In this document: piece after piece, positions 34,022 through 42,592 of the stretch
How the letters are laid out: every line of letters starts with the position of its first letter
How positions within the stretch are numbered: position 1 is the first letter of the stretch
Source of the DNA: Hyphomicrobiales bacterium
GTDB taxonomy: Bacteria > Pseudomonadota > Alphaproteobacteria > Rhizobiales > Rhizobiaceae
Reading direction: 5' to 3'
Length of the DNA stretch: 64,000 nt
Assembly (NCBI GenBank): GCA_900471515.1
Contig: UCFC01000010.1
Span: 372,001 to 436,000 of the forward strand
Position numbers and translations under genes: made by a program
Notes under the pieces: generated by a model
The model's input: only the letters and a program-made list of their open reading frames with translations
The model's database searches: none
Told to the model about the DNA's origin: nothing

Positions 34022-35737
34022 ATGACAACGAATTCCACAAAGCCGTCGCACCCTCAGACACATCTGGTCGTTGCGCTCCGGGCGTGCGCCGGAGCCTTCG
34101 GGTTGGTCTTCCTCTACAGCTGCGGCTACAACCTCTTTCTTCTGGCGCCTTCCATCTATCTGCTGCAGATCTATGACAGGGTCCTGTCGAGCCGAAGCGC
34201 CGACACGCTGCTGATGCTGACGATCATCATTGCCATCGCCGTGTTGGTCGGATCCACCCTGGACATCGTTCGCAGGGCAGCGCTTTCGCGTATCGGCAGC
34301 TGGCTGGACCACAGGCTGCGGCCGATGGTGCTCACCGCGTCATTCGAATACGCCGCTCGCGCCGATACGGGGGCCGCCTCGGAATGCTACCGGGATTTGG
34401 CCGCATTGCGCCAATTCCTCGATTCACCGGCCAGTTCGCTTTTTTTCGACGTTCCCTGGGCGCCGGTATTCCTGCTCCTGCTCTTTCTTGTTCATCCGCT
34501 GCTGGGGACCATCGGCCTCGTGAGCGCAACTGCGCTCCTTCTGTTTGCGCTTCTGACGGAGCTGGCGACGCGAGAGCCGCTTGCCCATGCCAATCTCGCC
34601 CTTTCAAGGAGCTACCTGCGGTTTGCGACCGCCCTCAAGAACATCGAGGTGATCCGGGCAATGGGCATGCAGGACGGTGCAGCGCTGATCGTCTATCGCG
34701 ATGCGGAAATGGCAAGAAGATCGCAGGACGTCGCGATGCACCGGACGGAGATCATTCTTGGTTTCTCCAAGTCGATCCGCACGCTCGCGCAGATCCTCAT
34801 GATGGGGTCCGCCACATGGCTGGTGCTCGCCGGCAACGGCAGTCCGGGTATCATCTTCGTTGCGAGCTTGCTGCTCGGCCGCGGGCTCGCACCGATCGAG
34901 GGCGCAATCGGCGCATGGCGCTCCTTTACGTTTGCCCGCAGCGCCTTCGATCGCCTGAACAGAATGCTGATAACAGTCGCATCCGGGCAGGACGCCCGAA
35001 TGGTGCCGATGCCGGAACCCAACGGACTCGTGCTCGACCATGTCAGCTATATTCAGCCATTCGCCAATCGGCCGATACTGACTGATATCACATTGCGCCT
35101 CGCGCCAGGCGAATGCATAGCGCTCATCGGCCCGTCGGGGTCGGGAAAATCGACACTCGGCCGCATCCTGGCGGGCGTCCTGCCGGCAACGAGCGGATGT
35201 GTTCTTCTCGGCGGGGTCGATATTTCAGCCCTGCGCCTTTGCGGCGGAACCCGCCACGTCGGATACCTGCCGCAGGACATCGAACTCTTCGGCGGCGCCA
35301 TCAAGGATGTGATTGGTCGGCTGGACGGTGGAGATCCCGGCAAAGCGATCGACGCCGCAAAGCTGGTTGGGTTGCATGAGGCGATCATGCGGCTGCCCCG
35401 AGGCTACGAGACCGATATCGGCGAAGGTGGCAACCTGCTCCTTCGAGCACAACGCCAGCAGCTCGGGCTGGCACGGGCAGCCTATGGCAATCCGTCGCTC
35501 GTCGTTCTCGACGATCCGAATTCAAGCCTGGATTATGACGGCGAACGCATGCTGTTCCAGGCGATCGAGCGCATGAAATCGAGACGGATGACGGTCGTTA
35601 TCATAACCCACCGGATGGGAATCCTGTCCGTCACCGACAAGATTGCCATCATGCGCAACGGGACGGTGGCCGCCTTCGGGGACAGTGAGCGAATTTATGA
35701 AACCTACCTTCAGCCACCGTCTCGAACAGGAACATAG
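34022..35737 (+). CDS. Type I secretion ABC transporter (PrtD-like) with atypical C-loop
   Basis: This 571-residue fused permease-ATPase of the PrtD/PrsD class would export proteins directly across both membranes with a MFP and TolC. The N-terminal half has six membrane segments, starting LRACAGAFGLVFLYSCGYNL, and no C39 peptidase. The ATPase half has Walker A GPSGSGKST (about residues 370-378), the Q-loop VGYLPQDIELFGG, and the H-loop VIITHRMGIL. Two motifs are abnormal: the signature LSGGQ reads LLRAQ (about 473-477), and Walker B ends D-D-P (497-498) instead of D-E-P. I start at ATG 34022; upstream frame to 33908 overlaps the preceding gene without homology. Confidence 0.85.
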   Translation: MTTNSTKPSHPQTHLVVALRACAGAFGLVFLYSCGYNLFLLAPSIYLLQIYDRVLSSRSADTLLMLTIIIAIAVLVGSTLDIVRRAALSRIGSWLDHRLRPMVLTASFEYAARADTGAASECYRDLAALRQFLDSPASSLFFDVPWAPVFLLLLFLVHPLLGTIGLVSATALLLFALLTELATREPLAHANLALSRSYLRFATALKNIEVIRAMGMQDGAALIVYRDAEMARRSQDVAMHRTEIILGFSKSIRTLAQILMMGSATWLVLAGNGSPGIIFVASLLLGRGLAPIEGAIGAWRSFTFARSAFDRLNRMLITVASGQDARMVPMPEPNGLVLDHVSYIQPFANRPILTDITLRLAPGECIALIGPSGSGKSTLGRILAGVLPATSGCVLLGGVDISALRLCGGTRHVGYLPQDIELFGGAIKDVIGRLDGGDPGKAIDAAKLVGLHEAIMRLPRGYETDIGEGGNLLLRAQRQQLGLARAAYGNPSLVVLDDPNSSLDYDGERMLFQAIERMKSRRMTVVIITHRMGILSVTDKIAIMRNGTVAAFGDSERIYETYLQPPSRTGT

Positions 35738-35751
35738 GGAGCGACGCCGCC

Positions 35752-37197
35752 ATGACCCTTGTTCAACTGGAGCCGATGCTGGCGAGACTTTCAAACCTGC
35801 CGAGGACGGGTCTGCGTTTGGCTCGACGGTCGGCAACGGCAGCCAGACGGCAGACGACCTATTGGCCGGTCATCGAACCGGAACAGCGCGCACCCGCCCC
35901 CGCGTCGCCGATGTCGAGGCTCAGGGGCGTCGCCTGGACGGGAAACATGCTGATCCTGGTCTTCATAGTCGGATTGGGAACCTGGTCGGCCATGGCACCG
36001 CTGAAAAGTGCTGCGATCGCATCGGGCGTTATCGAACCGGAGTCCAGCCGCAAGACCATTCAGCATCTGGAGGGCGGCATCGTGCGACGGATACTCGTCA
36101 GAAACGGCGATACGGTCATGGCCGGGCAGATTGTGATTGAACTTGACGACACGAAGGCTCGCTCGGAGCGCGACAGCATTCTAGGGCAACTTTGGGACGC
36201 CGAAGGAAACCGCGCCCGCCTGCTTGCGGAGCAGACAGGCGCCGACCATGTCGCCTATCCGCAAGAACTCAGGGCGGCAATGGACAAATATCCTTCCGTC
36301 GGGACGATCCTGACCGGCCAGCAGAAAATATTCGAAGCCCGTCGCCGGGTCATGCAGGCTGAAATCCAGATTGCCAATGAAAAGATCGCGCAGGTGCGGC
36401 AGGAAATCATCGGCCTTGGTGCGCAGAAGGCGTCGCTGGCCGACAGAGCCGCAATCTCGCAGCAGGAACTGGCTCAGGTAACAACCCTCAACACGAAGGG
36501 ACTGGAAAAAAAGAGCAGGCTTCTCAACCTCCAGCGGGAAAAAGCCGACCTCGATGGTCGACAGGGTGAAATTGAAGCACAGATCTCTCGCGCCCATCAG
36601 GTCATCAGCGAGACACAGGCCGATATCGCAAAACTCGAAAGCGACCGGTTGAGCGAAATCGCCCAGGGCATGCGCGAGACGGAAAGCCGGATCATGCAAC
36701 TGCGCGAACGCCTGCGGGCAATCGACGACCAGCTCTTGAGAACCGATATCCGTGCCCCCGAAGATGGGACGATCATGAACCTGCGCGTCCACACGACCGG
36801 TGGCGTGATCGGCGCGGGTGAACCGCTTGTCGATCTTCTGCCGCGCGCCGATCGCCTCATCGTGTCCGCCCATGTCAGGCCGGAAGACATCAACCTCGTG
36901 CGTGCGGGGCTTGAGGCACAGGTTCACCTGCTTCCATACAATCAGCGACGCGTTCCACTCCTGAAAGGTCGGGTCGAGTATGTGTCAGCGGACCGTCTCA
37001 CCGACACGCAGAGCGGCCAGCCCTACTTTGCCGCGACGATCCGTGTGACGGACGCACGGCTGGCGAAAATGAGGAATGTCGAACTGATCGCGGGCATGCC
37101 CGCACAGACACTGATCGAAACCGGCCAAAGCAGCGTGGCGCTCTATGCCATCAGACCGCTCCTCGACAGTTTCAACAGAGCATTTCGTGAGGACTGA
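35752..37197 (+). CDS. Type I secretion membrane-fusion protein, HlyD family
   Basis: This 481-residue adaptor has a cytoplasmic N-terminus of about 60 residues and one membrane anchor (LILVFIVGLGTWSAMAPLKS). The lipoyl-like half is GVIEPESSRKTIQHLEGGIV and VRNGDTVMAGQIVIELDD. A long coiled coil runs from about residues 150 to 310, rich in E, K, R and Q. The second half-lipoyl is LLRTDIRAPEDGTIMNLRVH, followed by the beta-barrel and the family-typical NVELIAGMPAQTLIETG near the end. It bridges the ABC exporter to an outer-membrane TolC protein, which is not encoded in the window. It is 14 bases after the ATPase gene, which places it in the same operon. Confidence 0.92.
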   Translation: MTLVQLEPMLARLSNLPRTGLRLARRSATAARRQTTYWPVIEPEQRAPAPASPMSRLRGVAWTGNMLILVFIVGLGTWSAMAPLKSAAIASGVIEPESSRKTIQHLEGGIVRRILVRNGDTVMAGQIVIELDDTKARSERDSILGQLWDAEGNRARLLAEQTGADHVAYPQELRAAMDKYPSVGTILTGQQKIFEARRRVMQAEIQIANEKIAQVRQEIIGLGAQKASLADRAAISQQELAQVTTLNTKGLEKKSRLLNLQREKADLDGRQGEIEAQISRAHQVISETQADIAKLESDRLSEIAQGMRETESRIMQLRERLRAIDDQLLRTDIRAPEDGTIMNLRVHTTGGVIGAGEPLVDLLPRADRLIVSAHVRPEDINLVRAGLEAQVHLLPYNQRRVPLLKGRVEYVSADRLTDTQSGQPYFAATIRVTDARLAKMRNVELIAGMPAQTLIETGQSSVALYAIRPLLDSFNRAFRED

Positions 37198-37204
37198 CGC
37201 GGTG

Positions 37205-37477
37205 ATGGGCAAGAGAAAATTCGACGACGACCAGATCACGGGTATCTTGAAGGAGCATCAGGCCGGGGTGACGGTGGCGGATGTCTGCCACAAGCATGGC
37301 ATCAGCGAACCGACCTTCTATCGGTGGCAATCCCTCCAGTCCGGAAATGTCGGTCTCTACGCCAAGAGGGTGCGGGCACTGGAAGAAGAAAACCAGAAGC
37401 TCAAGAAGCTTTTGGCCGAAGCCATGCTGTCGGCGGCAACGCTGAGCGAAATGCTGGCGAAGACACCGAAAGGGTGA
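37205..37477 (+). CDS. IS3-type transposase OrfA (orphan)
   Basis: This 90-residue protein has an N-terminal transposase helix-turn-helix (KRKFDDDQITGILKEHQAG then CHKHGISEPTFYRWQS) and a leucine-zipper helix (RALEEENQKLKKLLAEAML), the complete OrfA of IS3-group elements. The catalytic DDE OrfB is absent. A short trace in the -1 frame (RRAPEQRACRRI, near 37475-37515) may be its remnant. No inverted ends were identified. It begins seven bases after the membrane-fusion gene, so it may be co-transcribed. It is best regarded as an IS remnant, though a retained DNA-binding role is conceivable. Confidence 0.8.
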   Translation: MGKRKFDDDQITGILKEHQAGVTVADVCHKHGISEPTFYRWQSLQSGNVGLYAKRVRALEEENQKLKKLLAEAMLSAATLSEMLAKTPKG

Positions 37478-37543
37478 GGCGGGCCCCCGAACAGAGGGCT
37501 TGTCGCCGGATAGCGCCGGACTGGTCCTTGCCGCATAAAGACA

Positions 37544-37560
37544 TTTATAAGATTTTTATA
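37544..37560 (+). promoter_or_regulatory. Candidate KdpE-binding site
   Basis: TTTATAAGATTTTTATA consists of two TTTATA hexamers whose starts are 11 bases apart. This is the same layout as the E. coli KdpE site, where TTTATA and TTTACA are separated by 5 bases. It lies in the AT-rich stretch about 170 bases before the first kdp micro-ORF and 284 before kdpF. Activation by the downstream KdpD/KdpE pair under potassium limitation is inferred. Confidence 0.65.
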
Positions 37561-37655
37561 TTGATGCCTCCGGCTCAATCTCGAACCTTTATGCGCTTCG
37601 GCTGCATATTAATGTCCGAGAGATCGCAAAGATCATCTCCACGCCAGAAAGCATA

Positions 37656-37688
37656 AAAGGTGCCGCCTCCCAGGAGCCGGCGCCCTTT
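37656..37688 (+). terminator. Leader stem-loop upstream of kdp genes
   Basis: AAAGGTGCCG pairs with CGGCGCCCTTT (one bulged base) across a loop, and is followed by the T-rich TTTGTCTTGTCT. It sits between the candidate KdpE box and the first kdp ORF. It may be a weak terminator for the transposase remnant, or an attenuator in the kdp leader. Confidence 0.4.
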
Positions 37689-37730
37689 GTCTTGTCTGAC
37701 TCCAAGAATAACAAACCGGAGTCACGATCG

Positions 37731-37814
37731 ATGATGGATATAATTCTACTCGGCACTGCAATCATATTCTTCGGCCTTTGCTTTGCCTATACGCGCGCCT
37801 GTGACAGGCTCTGA
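37731..37814 (+). CDS. 27-residue membrane peptide upstream of kdpF
   Basis: This micro-ORF begins MMDIILLGTAIIFFG and ends TRACDRL. It is a single hydrophobic segment followed by a short charged tail. It fits the pattern of tiny membrane peptides often encoded just before kdpF in proteobacteria, with a conserved C-terminal A-C-D-R-L. It is 13 bases from kdpF. The start may be at 37731 or the next ATG. The role is unknown; stabilising the Kdp complex is a plausible guess. Confidence 0.6.
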   Translation: MMDIILLGTAIIFFGLCFAYTRACDRL

Positions 37815-37827
37815 CAGGAGAGAACCG

Positions 37828-37917
37828 ATGACCCTCGATTATGTCTTGAGCGGTGCCGTAACCGTGTTTCTCACCGTCTACCTCACCTACGCTCTCATCC
37901 GCCCAGAACGTTTCTGA
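37828..37917 (+). CDS. kdpF: Potassium-transporting ATPase small subunit KdpF
   Basis: This 29-residue single-span membrane peptide ends in the typical KdpF tail TYALIRPERF. ACAGGAG precedes the start. It stabilises the KdpABC complex in the inner membrane. Its position, size and tail together make the call secure even though it is too short for routine gene finding. kdpA begins 52 bases later. Confidence 0.88.
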   Translation: MTLDYVLSGAVTVFLTVYLTYALIRPERF

Positions 37918-37969
37918 AAGCGCCGGCGCTTCTCCTGTGGAAGCGGCCGGGTACTGAAAGTTTCCTCCC

Positions 37970-39673
37970 ATGACCCTCAACGGATGGCTTCAGATCCTGC
38001 TTTATTGCGGGATCGTCCTTGTGCTCGTCAAACCGCTCGGCGGCTACATGACGCGCGTCTTCAGCGGCGAGCGCACATTCCTTTCACCGGTCCTCGTTCC
38101 GATCGAGCGGGGACTTTATGCCGTTGCCGGCACCAGCGAGCGCGAAGACCAGCACTGGACCTCCTACGCCTTCGCTCTTCTGATGTTCAACCTGATGGGC
38201 GTCATCGTGCTTTACGCGCTGATGCGCCTGCAAGGGGTTCTGCCTTATAATCCGGCCGGCATGACCGCCGTGCCCGAACAGCTCACGTTCAACACCGCCG
38301 TCAGCTTCGTGACCAACACGAACTGGCAGAACTACGGTGGCGAGAGCACCATGTCGTATCTGACACAGATGATGGGCTTTACGGTTCAGAACTTCGTGTC
38401 TGCCGCGACAGGCATAGCGATCGCCGTTGCCTTCATCCGCGCCTTCTCGCGCGCATCGGGCAAGGCGATCGGCAATTTCTGGGTCGATATGACCCGCGCC
38501 ACGCTCTACGTGCTGCTGCCGCTCTGCATCGTGCTGACGCTCGTCTATGTCTGGCTCGGCGTGCCGCAGACCCTCGGCCCCTATGTGGACGCAACCACGC
38601 TTGAAGGTGCCAAGCAGACGATCGCCGTCGGCCCTGTTGCCTCCCAGCTCGCCATCAAGATGCTGGGGACCAATGGCGGCGGCTTCTTCAATGCCAACTC
38701 CGCCCATCCCTTCGAAAACCCGGATGCGATCTCCAACCTCATCCAGATGGTCTCCATCTTCGCGATCGGCGCAGCCTTGACCAACGTCTTCGGCCGCATG
38801 GTCGGCAACCAGCGGCAGGGCTGGGCAATCCTCGCCACGATGGGCGTTCTCTTCATCGTCGGCGTCGGCATTACCTATTGGGCGGAGGCTGCCGGCAACC
38901 CGCTGATGCATGCCTTCGGCTTGGCCGGCGGCAACATGGAAGGCAAGGAAGTCCGCTTCGGCGTTGCCATGTCCTCGCTCTTTGCGGTCATCACCACGGC
39001 CGCCTCCTGCGGCGCCGTCAACGCCATGCACGGTTCCTTCACCGCCCTCGGCGGCCTGATCCCGCTCATCAACATGCAGCTCGGCGAAATCATCGTCGGC
39101 GGCGTCGGCGCCGGCTTCTACGGCATCCTGCTCTTCATCATCGTCGCCGTCTTCGTGGCAGGCCTCATGGTCGGCCGCACGCCGGAATATCTCGGCAAGA
39201 AGATCGAGGCGAAGGAGATGAAGATGGCCGTTCTCGCCATCCTCTGCCTGCCGCTCGCCATGCTGGTCTTCACGGCCATCGCGACAGTGCTGCCGTCCGC
39301 CGTTGCCTCGATCGGCACGGCCGGCCCGCACGGCTTCTCCGAAATCCTGTATGCCTATACGTCGGCTGCGGCCAATAACGGCTCGGCTTTCGGTGGCCTG
39401 ACCGGCAATACGCCCTGGTACAACGTCACGCTCGGTATCGGCATGCTGATGGGCCGCTTCCTCGTCATCATTCCGGCGCTCGCCATCGCAGGCTCGCTGG
39501 TTGCGAAGAAAACGGTTCCGGCCTCTGCCGGCACCTTCCCGACAGACGGGCCGCTTTTCGTCGGCCTGCTGATCGGCACGATCCTGATCGTCGGCGGTCT
39601 CACCTTCTTCCCGGCGCTGGCCCTCGGCCCGATCGTCGAGCACCTGGTCATGATCGCCGGTCAGACCTTCTGA
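37970..39673 (+). CDS. kdpA: Potassium-transporting ATPase subunit A
   Basis: This 567-residue K+-translocating subunit belongs to the superfamily of K+ transporters. Its four selectivity-filter-like loops are visible: [53 protein letters not shown], and [19 protein letters not shown]. About ten membrane segments are present. It binds K+ from the periplasm and passes it on under control of the KdpB ATPase. Length is normal for the family. A 10-base gap and a small ORF separate it from the next coding stretch. Confidence 0.96.
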   Translation: MTLNGWLQILLYCGIVLVLVKPLGGYMTRVFSGERTFLSPVLVPIERGLYAVAGTSEREDQHWTSYAFALLMFNLMGVIVLYALMRLQGVLPYNPAGMTAVPEQLTFNTAVSFVTNTNWQNYGGESTMSYLTQMMGFTVQNFVSAATGIAIAVAFIRAFSRASGKAIGNFWVDMTRATLYVLLPLCIVLTLVYVWLGVPQTLGPYVDATTLEGAKQTIAVGPVASQLAIKMLGTNGGGFFNANSAHPFENPDAISNLIQMVSIFAIGAALTNVFGRMVGNQRQGWAILATMGVLFIVGVGITYWAEAAGNPLMHAFGLAGGNMEGKEVRFGVAMSSLFAVITTAASCGAVNAMHGSFTALGGLIPLINMQLGEIIVGGVGAGFYGILLFIIVAVFVAGLMVGRTPEYLGKKIEAKEMKMAVLAILCLPLAMLVFTAIATVLPSAVASIGTAGPHGFSEILYAYTSAAANNGSAFGGLTGNTPWYNVTLGIGMLMGRFLVIIPALAIAGSLVAKKTVPASAGTFPTDGPLFVGLLIGTILIVGGLTFFPALALGPIVEHLVMIAGQTF

Positions 39674-39683
39674 GGTAAGCGTC

Positions 39684-39839
39684 ATGCTCATCCGCCACAG
39701 GCTCCGAAAAGCCTTCCATCCACGTCCCGGTCTGCCGGGGCGTGGAGCCCAGCGGGCACCGCGCGCCTCCGACATCATCCTGGTGATGATGGCAGGCCTG
39801 CTCGTGATCGTCTGCGCCATCAGAATTTTACAGGGCTGA
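39684..39839 (+). CDS. 51-residue putative membrane peptide between kdpA and kdpB
   Basis: This unannotated-looking small ORF encodes a basic N-terminus (MLIRHRLRKAFHPRPG), an arginine-rich linker, and a C-terminal hydrophobic helix (DIILVMMAGLLVIVCAIRIL). GAGG at 39672-39675 is 8 bases before the ATG, and the ORF fills the 211-base gap between kdpA and kdpB almost exactly. A type-II or tail-anchored membrane peptide made with the Kdp subunits is plausible. I know of no named family. The call rests on ribosome site, position and hydrophobicity. Confidence 0.5.
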   Translation: MLIRHRLRKAFHPRPGLPGRGAQRAPRASDIILVMMAGLLVIVCAIRILQG

Positions 39840-39884
39840 CCGGCCGTCCGGTTCGCCATCCTCGTTTCAAAGCTGGAGTCTCTC

Positions 39885-41945
39885 ATGAGCCAGGCAAAAT
39901 CCGCGAGTATCCTCGATTCTCGCATCCTCATTCCGGCCGTGGGTGCTGCTTTCACCAAGCTCAACCCGCGCACCCTCGCCAAGAACCCGGTCATGTTCGT
40001 CGTGGCCACGGTCTCGGCACTGACCACCATCCTCTTCGTCCGCGACCTGATCGCCGGAAACGGCAATCTCGGCTTCTCCTTCCAGATCAACCTCTGGCTC
40101 TGGTTCACCGTGCTCTTTGCCAACTTCGCCGAAGCCGTCGCCGAAGGCCGCGGCAAGGCGCAGGCAGATTCGCTGCGCAAGGCGCGCACCGAAACCCAGG
40201 CCAAGCTTCTGACCGCCAACAACGGCAGCGGCTACCGCATGGTGCCCGGCACCAGCCTGAAAGTCGGCGACCTCGTTCTCGTCGAAGCCGGCGACATCAT
40301 CCCATCGGACGGCGAAGTCGTCGAGGGCGTCGCCTCGGTCAACGAAGCGGCGATTACCGGCGAGTCCGCCCCGGTCATCCGCGAATCCGGCGGCGACCGC
40401 TCGGCCGTCACCGGCGGCACGCAGGTTCTCTCCGACTGGATCCGCGTGCGCATCACCGCGGCTGCCGGTTCGACCTTCCTCGACCGCATGATTTCGCTCG
40501 TCGAAGGCGCCGAACGCCAGAAGACGCCGAACGAAATCGCGCTCAACATCCTGCTTGCCGGCATGACGCTGATCTTCGTGCTCGCCACCGCGACGATCCC
40601 GAGTTTTGCGGCCTATGCCGGCGGCTCGATCCCGATCATCGTGCTCGTTGCCCTTTTCGTCACGCTGATCCCGACCACGATCGGCGCCCTTCTCTCGGCG
40701 ATCGGCATTGCCGGCATGGACCGTCTCGTTCGCTTCAACGTTCTCGCCATGTCCGGCCGCGCGGTCGAAGCTGCCGGCGACGTCGATACGCTGCTGCTCG
40801 ACAAGACCGGCACGATCACGCTCGGCAACCGCCAGGCCACCAGCTTCCGCCCGGTACGCGGCGTCTCCGAACAGGATCTCGCCGATGCGGCGCAACTCGC
40901 CTCGCTGGCCGACGAGACGCCGGAGGGACGCTCGATCGTCGTGCTCGCCAAGGAAAGATATGCCATCCGCGGCCGCGACATGGCCGGCCTGAAGGCTACC
41001 TTCGTGCCCTTCACCGCCCAGACCCGCATGAGCGGTGTCGATCTCGAAGGTTCTGCCATCCGCAAGGGCGCCGTCGATGCCGTACTCGCCTATGTGAACG
41101 GCGATGCCTCCGCGAAGAACGGCGCCGAAGTCGTGCGCGAACTGCAGTCGATCGCAGACGAGATCGCCAAGGCCGGCGGCACACCGCTCGCCGTTGCCCG
41201 CGACGGCAGGCTGCTTGGCGTCATCCAGCTCAAGGATATCGTCAAGGGCGGCATCCGCGAGCGCTTCAACGAGTTGCGCCGCATGGGCATCCGCACCGTC
41301 ATGATCACGGGCGACAACCCGATGACGGCGACCGCCATCGCAGCCGAGGCCGGCGTGGACGACTTCCTTGCCCAGGCAACGCCTGAAAACAAGCTGCAGC
41401 TGATCCGCGAGGAACAGGCCAAGGGCAAGCTCGTCGCCATGTGCGGCGACGGCACGAACGATGCCCCGGCTCTCGCCCAGGCCGACGTCGGTGTCGCCAT
41501 GAACACCGGCACGGTCGCTGCCCGCGAAGCCGGCAACATGGTCGACCTCGACTCCGACCCGACGAAACTCATCGAGATCGTCGAAATCGGCAAGCAGCTC
41601 CTGATGACCCGCGGCGCGCTGACGACCTTCTCGATCGCCAACGACATCGCCAAGTATTTCGCCATCATCCCGGCGATGTTCCTCACCTTCTATCCGCAGC
41701 TCGGCGTGCTCAACATCATGGGGCTTGCCACGCCGCAGAGCGCGATACTGTCGGCGATCATCTTCAATGCGTTGATTATCATCGCTCTGATCCCGCTCTC
41801 GCTGAAAGGTGTGCGCTACCGTCCGATCGGTGCCGGTGCGCTGCTTTCCCGCAACCTGCTGATCTACGGCCTCGGCGGCATCATCGTCCCCTTCATCGGC
41901 ATCAAGGCGATCGACATCGTCATCACGGCCGTCGGCCTCGCCTAA
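39885..41945 (+). CDS. kdpB: Potassium-transporting P-type ATPase subunit B
   Basis: This 686-residue catalytic subunit has the P-type ATPase phosphorylation motif DKTGTIT with aspartate at about residue 306, the actuator TGES loop within [15 protein letters not shown], the hinge motif [16 protein letters not shown], and the membrane segment preceding it. It hydrolyses ATP to drive K+ accumulation through KdpA. Length and motifs are complete. It lies between kdpA and kdpC in a canonical operon. Confidence 0.97.
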   Translation: MSQAKSASILDSRILIPAVGAAFTKLNPRTLAKNPVMFVVATVSALTTILFVRDLIAGNGNLGFSFQINLWLWFTVLFANFAEAVAEGRGKAQADSLRKARTETQAKLLTANNGSGYRMVPGTSLKVGDLVLVEAGDIIPSDGEVVEGVASVNEAAITGESAPVIRESGGDRSAVTGGTQVLSDWIRVRITAAAGSTFLDRMISLVEGAERQKTPNEIALNILLAGMTLIFVLATATIPSFAAYAGGSIPIIVLVALFVTLIPTTIGALLSAIGIAGMDRLVRFNVLAMSGRAVEAAGDVDTLLLDKTGTITLGNRQATSFRPVRGVSEQDLADAAQLASLADETPEGRSIVVLAKERYAIRGRDMAGLKATFVPFTAQTRMSGVDLEGSAIRKGAVDAVLAYVNGDASAKNGAEVVRELQSIADEIAKAGGTPLAVARDGRLLGVIQLKDIVKGGIRERFNELRRMGIRTVMITGDNPMTATAIAAEAGVDDFLAQATPENKLQLIREEQAKGKLVAMCGDGTNDAPALAQADVGVAMNTGTVAAREAGNMVDLDSDPTKLIEIVEIGKQLLMTRGALTTFSIANDIAKYFAIIPAMFLTFYPQLGVLNIMGLATPQSAILSAIIFNALIIIALIPLSLKGVRYRPIGAGALLSRNLLIYGLGGIIVPFIGIKAIDIVITAVGLA

Positions 41946-41957
41946 GGAGTCCAGACA

Positions 41958-42527
41958 ATGTTTAGAGAATTTCGTCCGGCAATCGTCATGATCGTTGCCA
42001 CCACCGCCATCACCGGCCTTCTCTACCCGCTTGCCATGACGGGAGCCGCCCAGGCTCTCTTCCCCTTCCAGGCGAATGGCAGCCTTGTCGAAAAGAACGG
42101 CCAGGTCGTCGGTTCCGAGCTGATCGGCCAGGCCTTCACCAGCGACAAGTATTTCCACGGCCGCCCCTCGGCTGCCGGCGACGGCTACAATGCCGCCTCC
42201 TCCTCCGGCTCCAACCTCGGCCCGACCAGCCAGAAACTGATCGACCGCGTGAAGGGCGACTATGAAGCGGCGAAAGCAGCCAACCCGAATGCCGCGGTTC
42301 CCGCTGACCTCGTGACAGCCTCGGGCAGCGGGCTCGATCCGCATATTTCGCCGGATGCCGCCTATTTCCAGGTGCCGCGCGTCGCCAAGGCCCGCGGCGT
42401 CGATGAAGCCAAGGTCAAGGCGCTGGTCGATGCGGCCGTCACCGGCCGCGAACTCGGCCTGCTCGGGGAGCCGACCGTCAATGTTCTGGCGTTGAACCAG
42501 AGCCTTGATGCTTCTATGACTCAGTGA
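41958..42527 (+). CDS. kdpC: Potassium-transporting ATPase subunit C
   Basis: This 189-residue assembly and affinity subunit has an N-terminal membrane anchor ([20 protein letters not shown]) and the conserved periplasmic segments [19 protein letters not shown] and [24 protein letters not shown]. The C-terminal [14 protein letters not shown] is the family ending. It is 12 bases after kdpB. A stem-loop follows in the gap before kdpD. Confidence 0.96.
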   Translation: MFREFRPAIVMIVATTAITGLLYPLAMTGAAQALFPFQANGSLVEKNGQVVGSELIGQAFTSDKYFHGRPSAAGDGYNAASSSGSNLGPTSQKLIDRVKGDYEAAKAANPNAAVPADLVTASGSGLDPHISPDAAYFQVPRVAKARGVDEAKVKALVDAAVTGRELGLLGEPTVNVLALNQSLDASMTQ

Positions 42528-42535
42528 AGGTTGAG

Positions 42536-42567
42536 AGCCCCGGAGCGCTGCAAGGCGCGCCGGGGCT
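42536..42567 (+). terminator. Stem-loop between kdpC and kdpD
   Basis: AGCCCCGG at 42536-42543 pairs with CCGGGGCT at 42560-42567, and the loop contains a second GCGC pairing. It lies 8 bases after the kdpC stop. Without a long U-tract it probably tempers readthrough, so the sensor genes are expressed below the pump genes. Its place supports the inner kdpD start at 42593. Confidence 0.5.
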
Positions 42568-42592
42568 TGCTTGCGAAGAAAGACCGAACCGC

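Noticed and set aside
42524..42592. GTG start for kdpD overlapping kdpC
   Set aside because: It would place a stem-loop inside the coding start and add a 23-residue leader not typical of KdpD. The ATG at 42593 is preferred.
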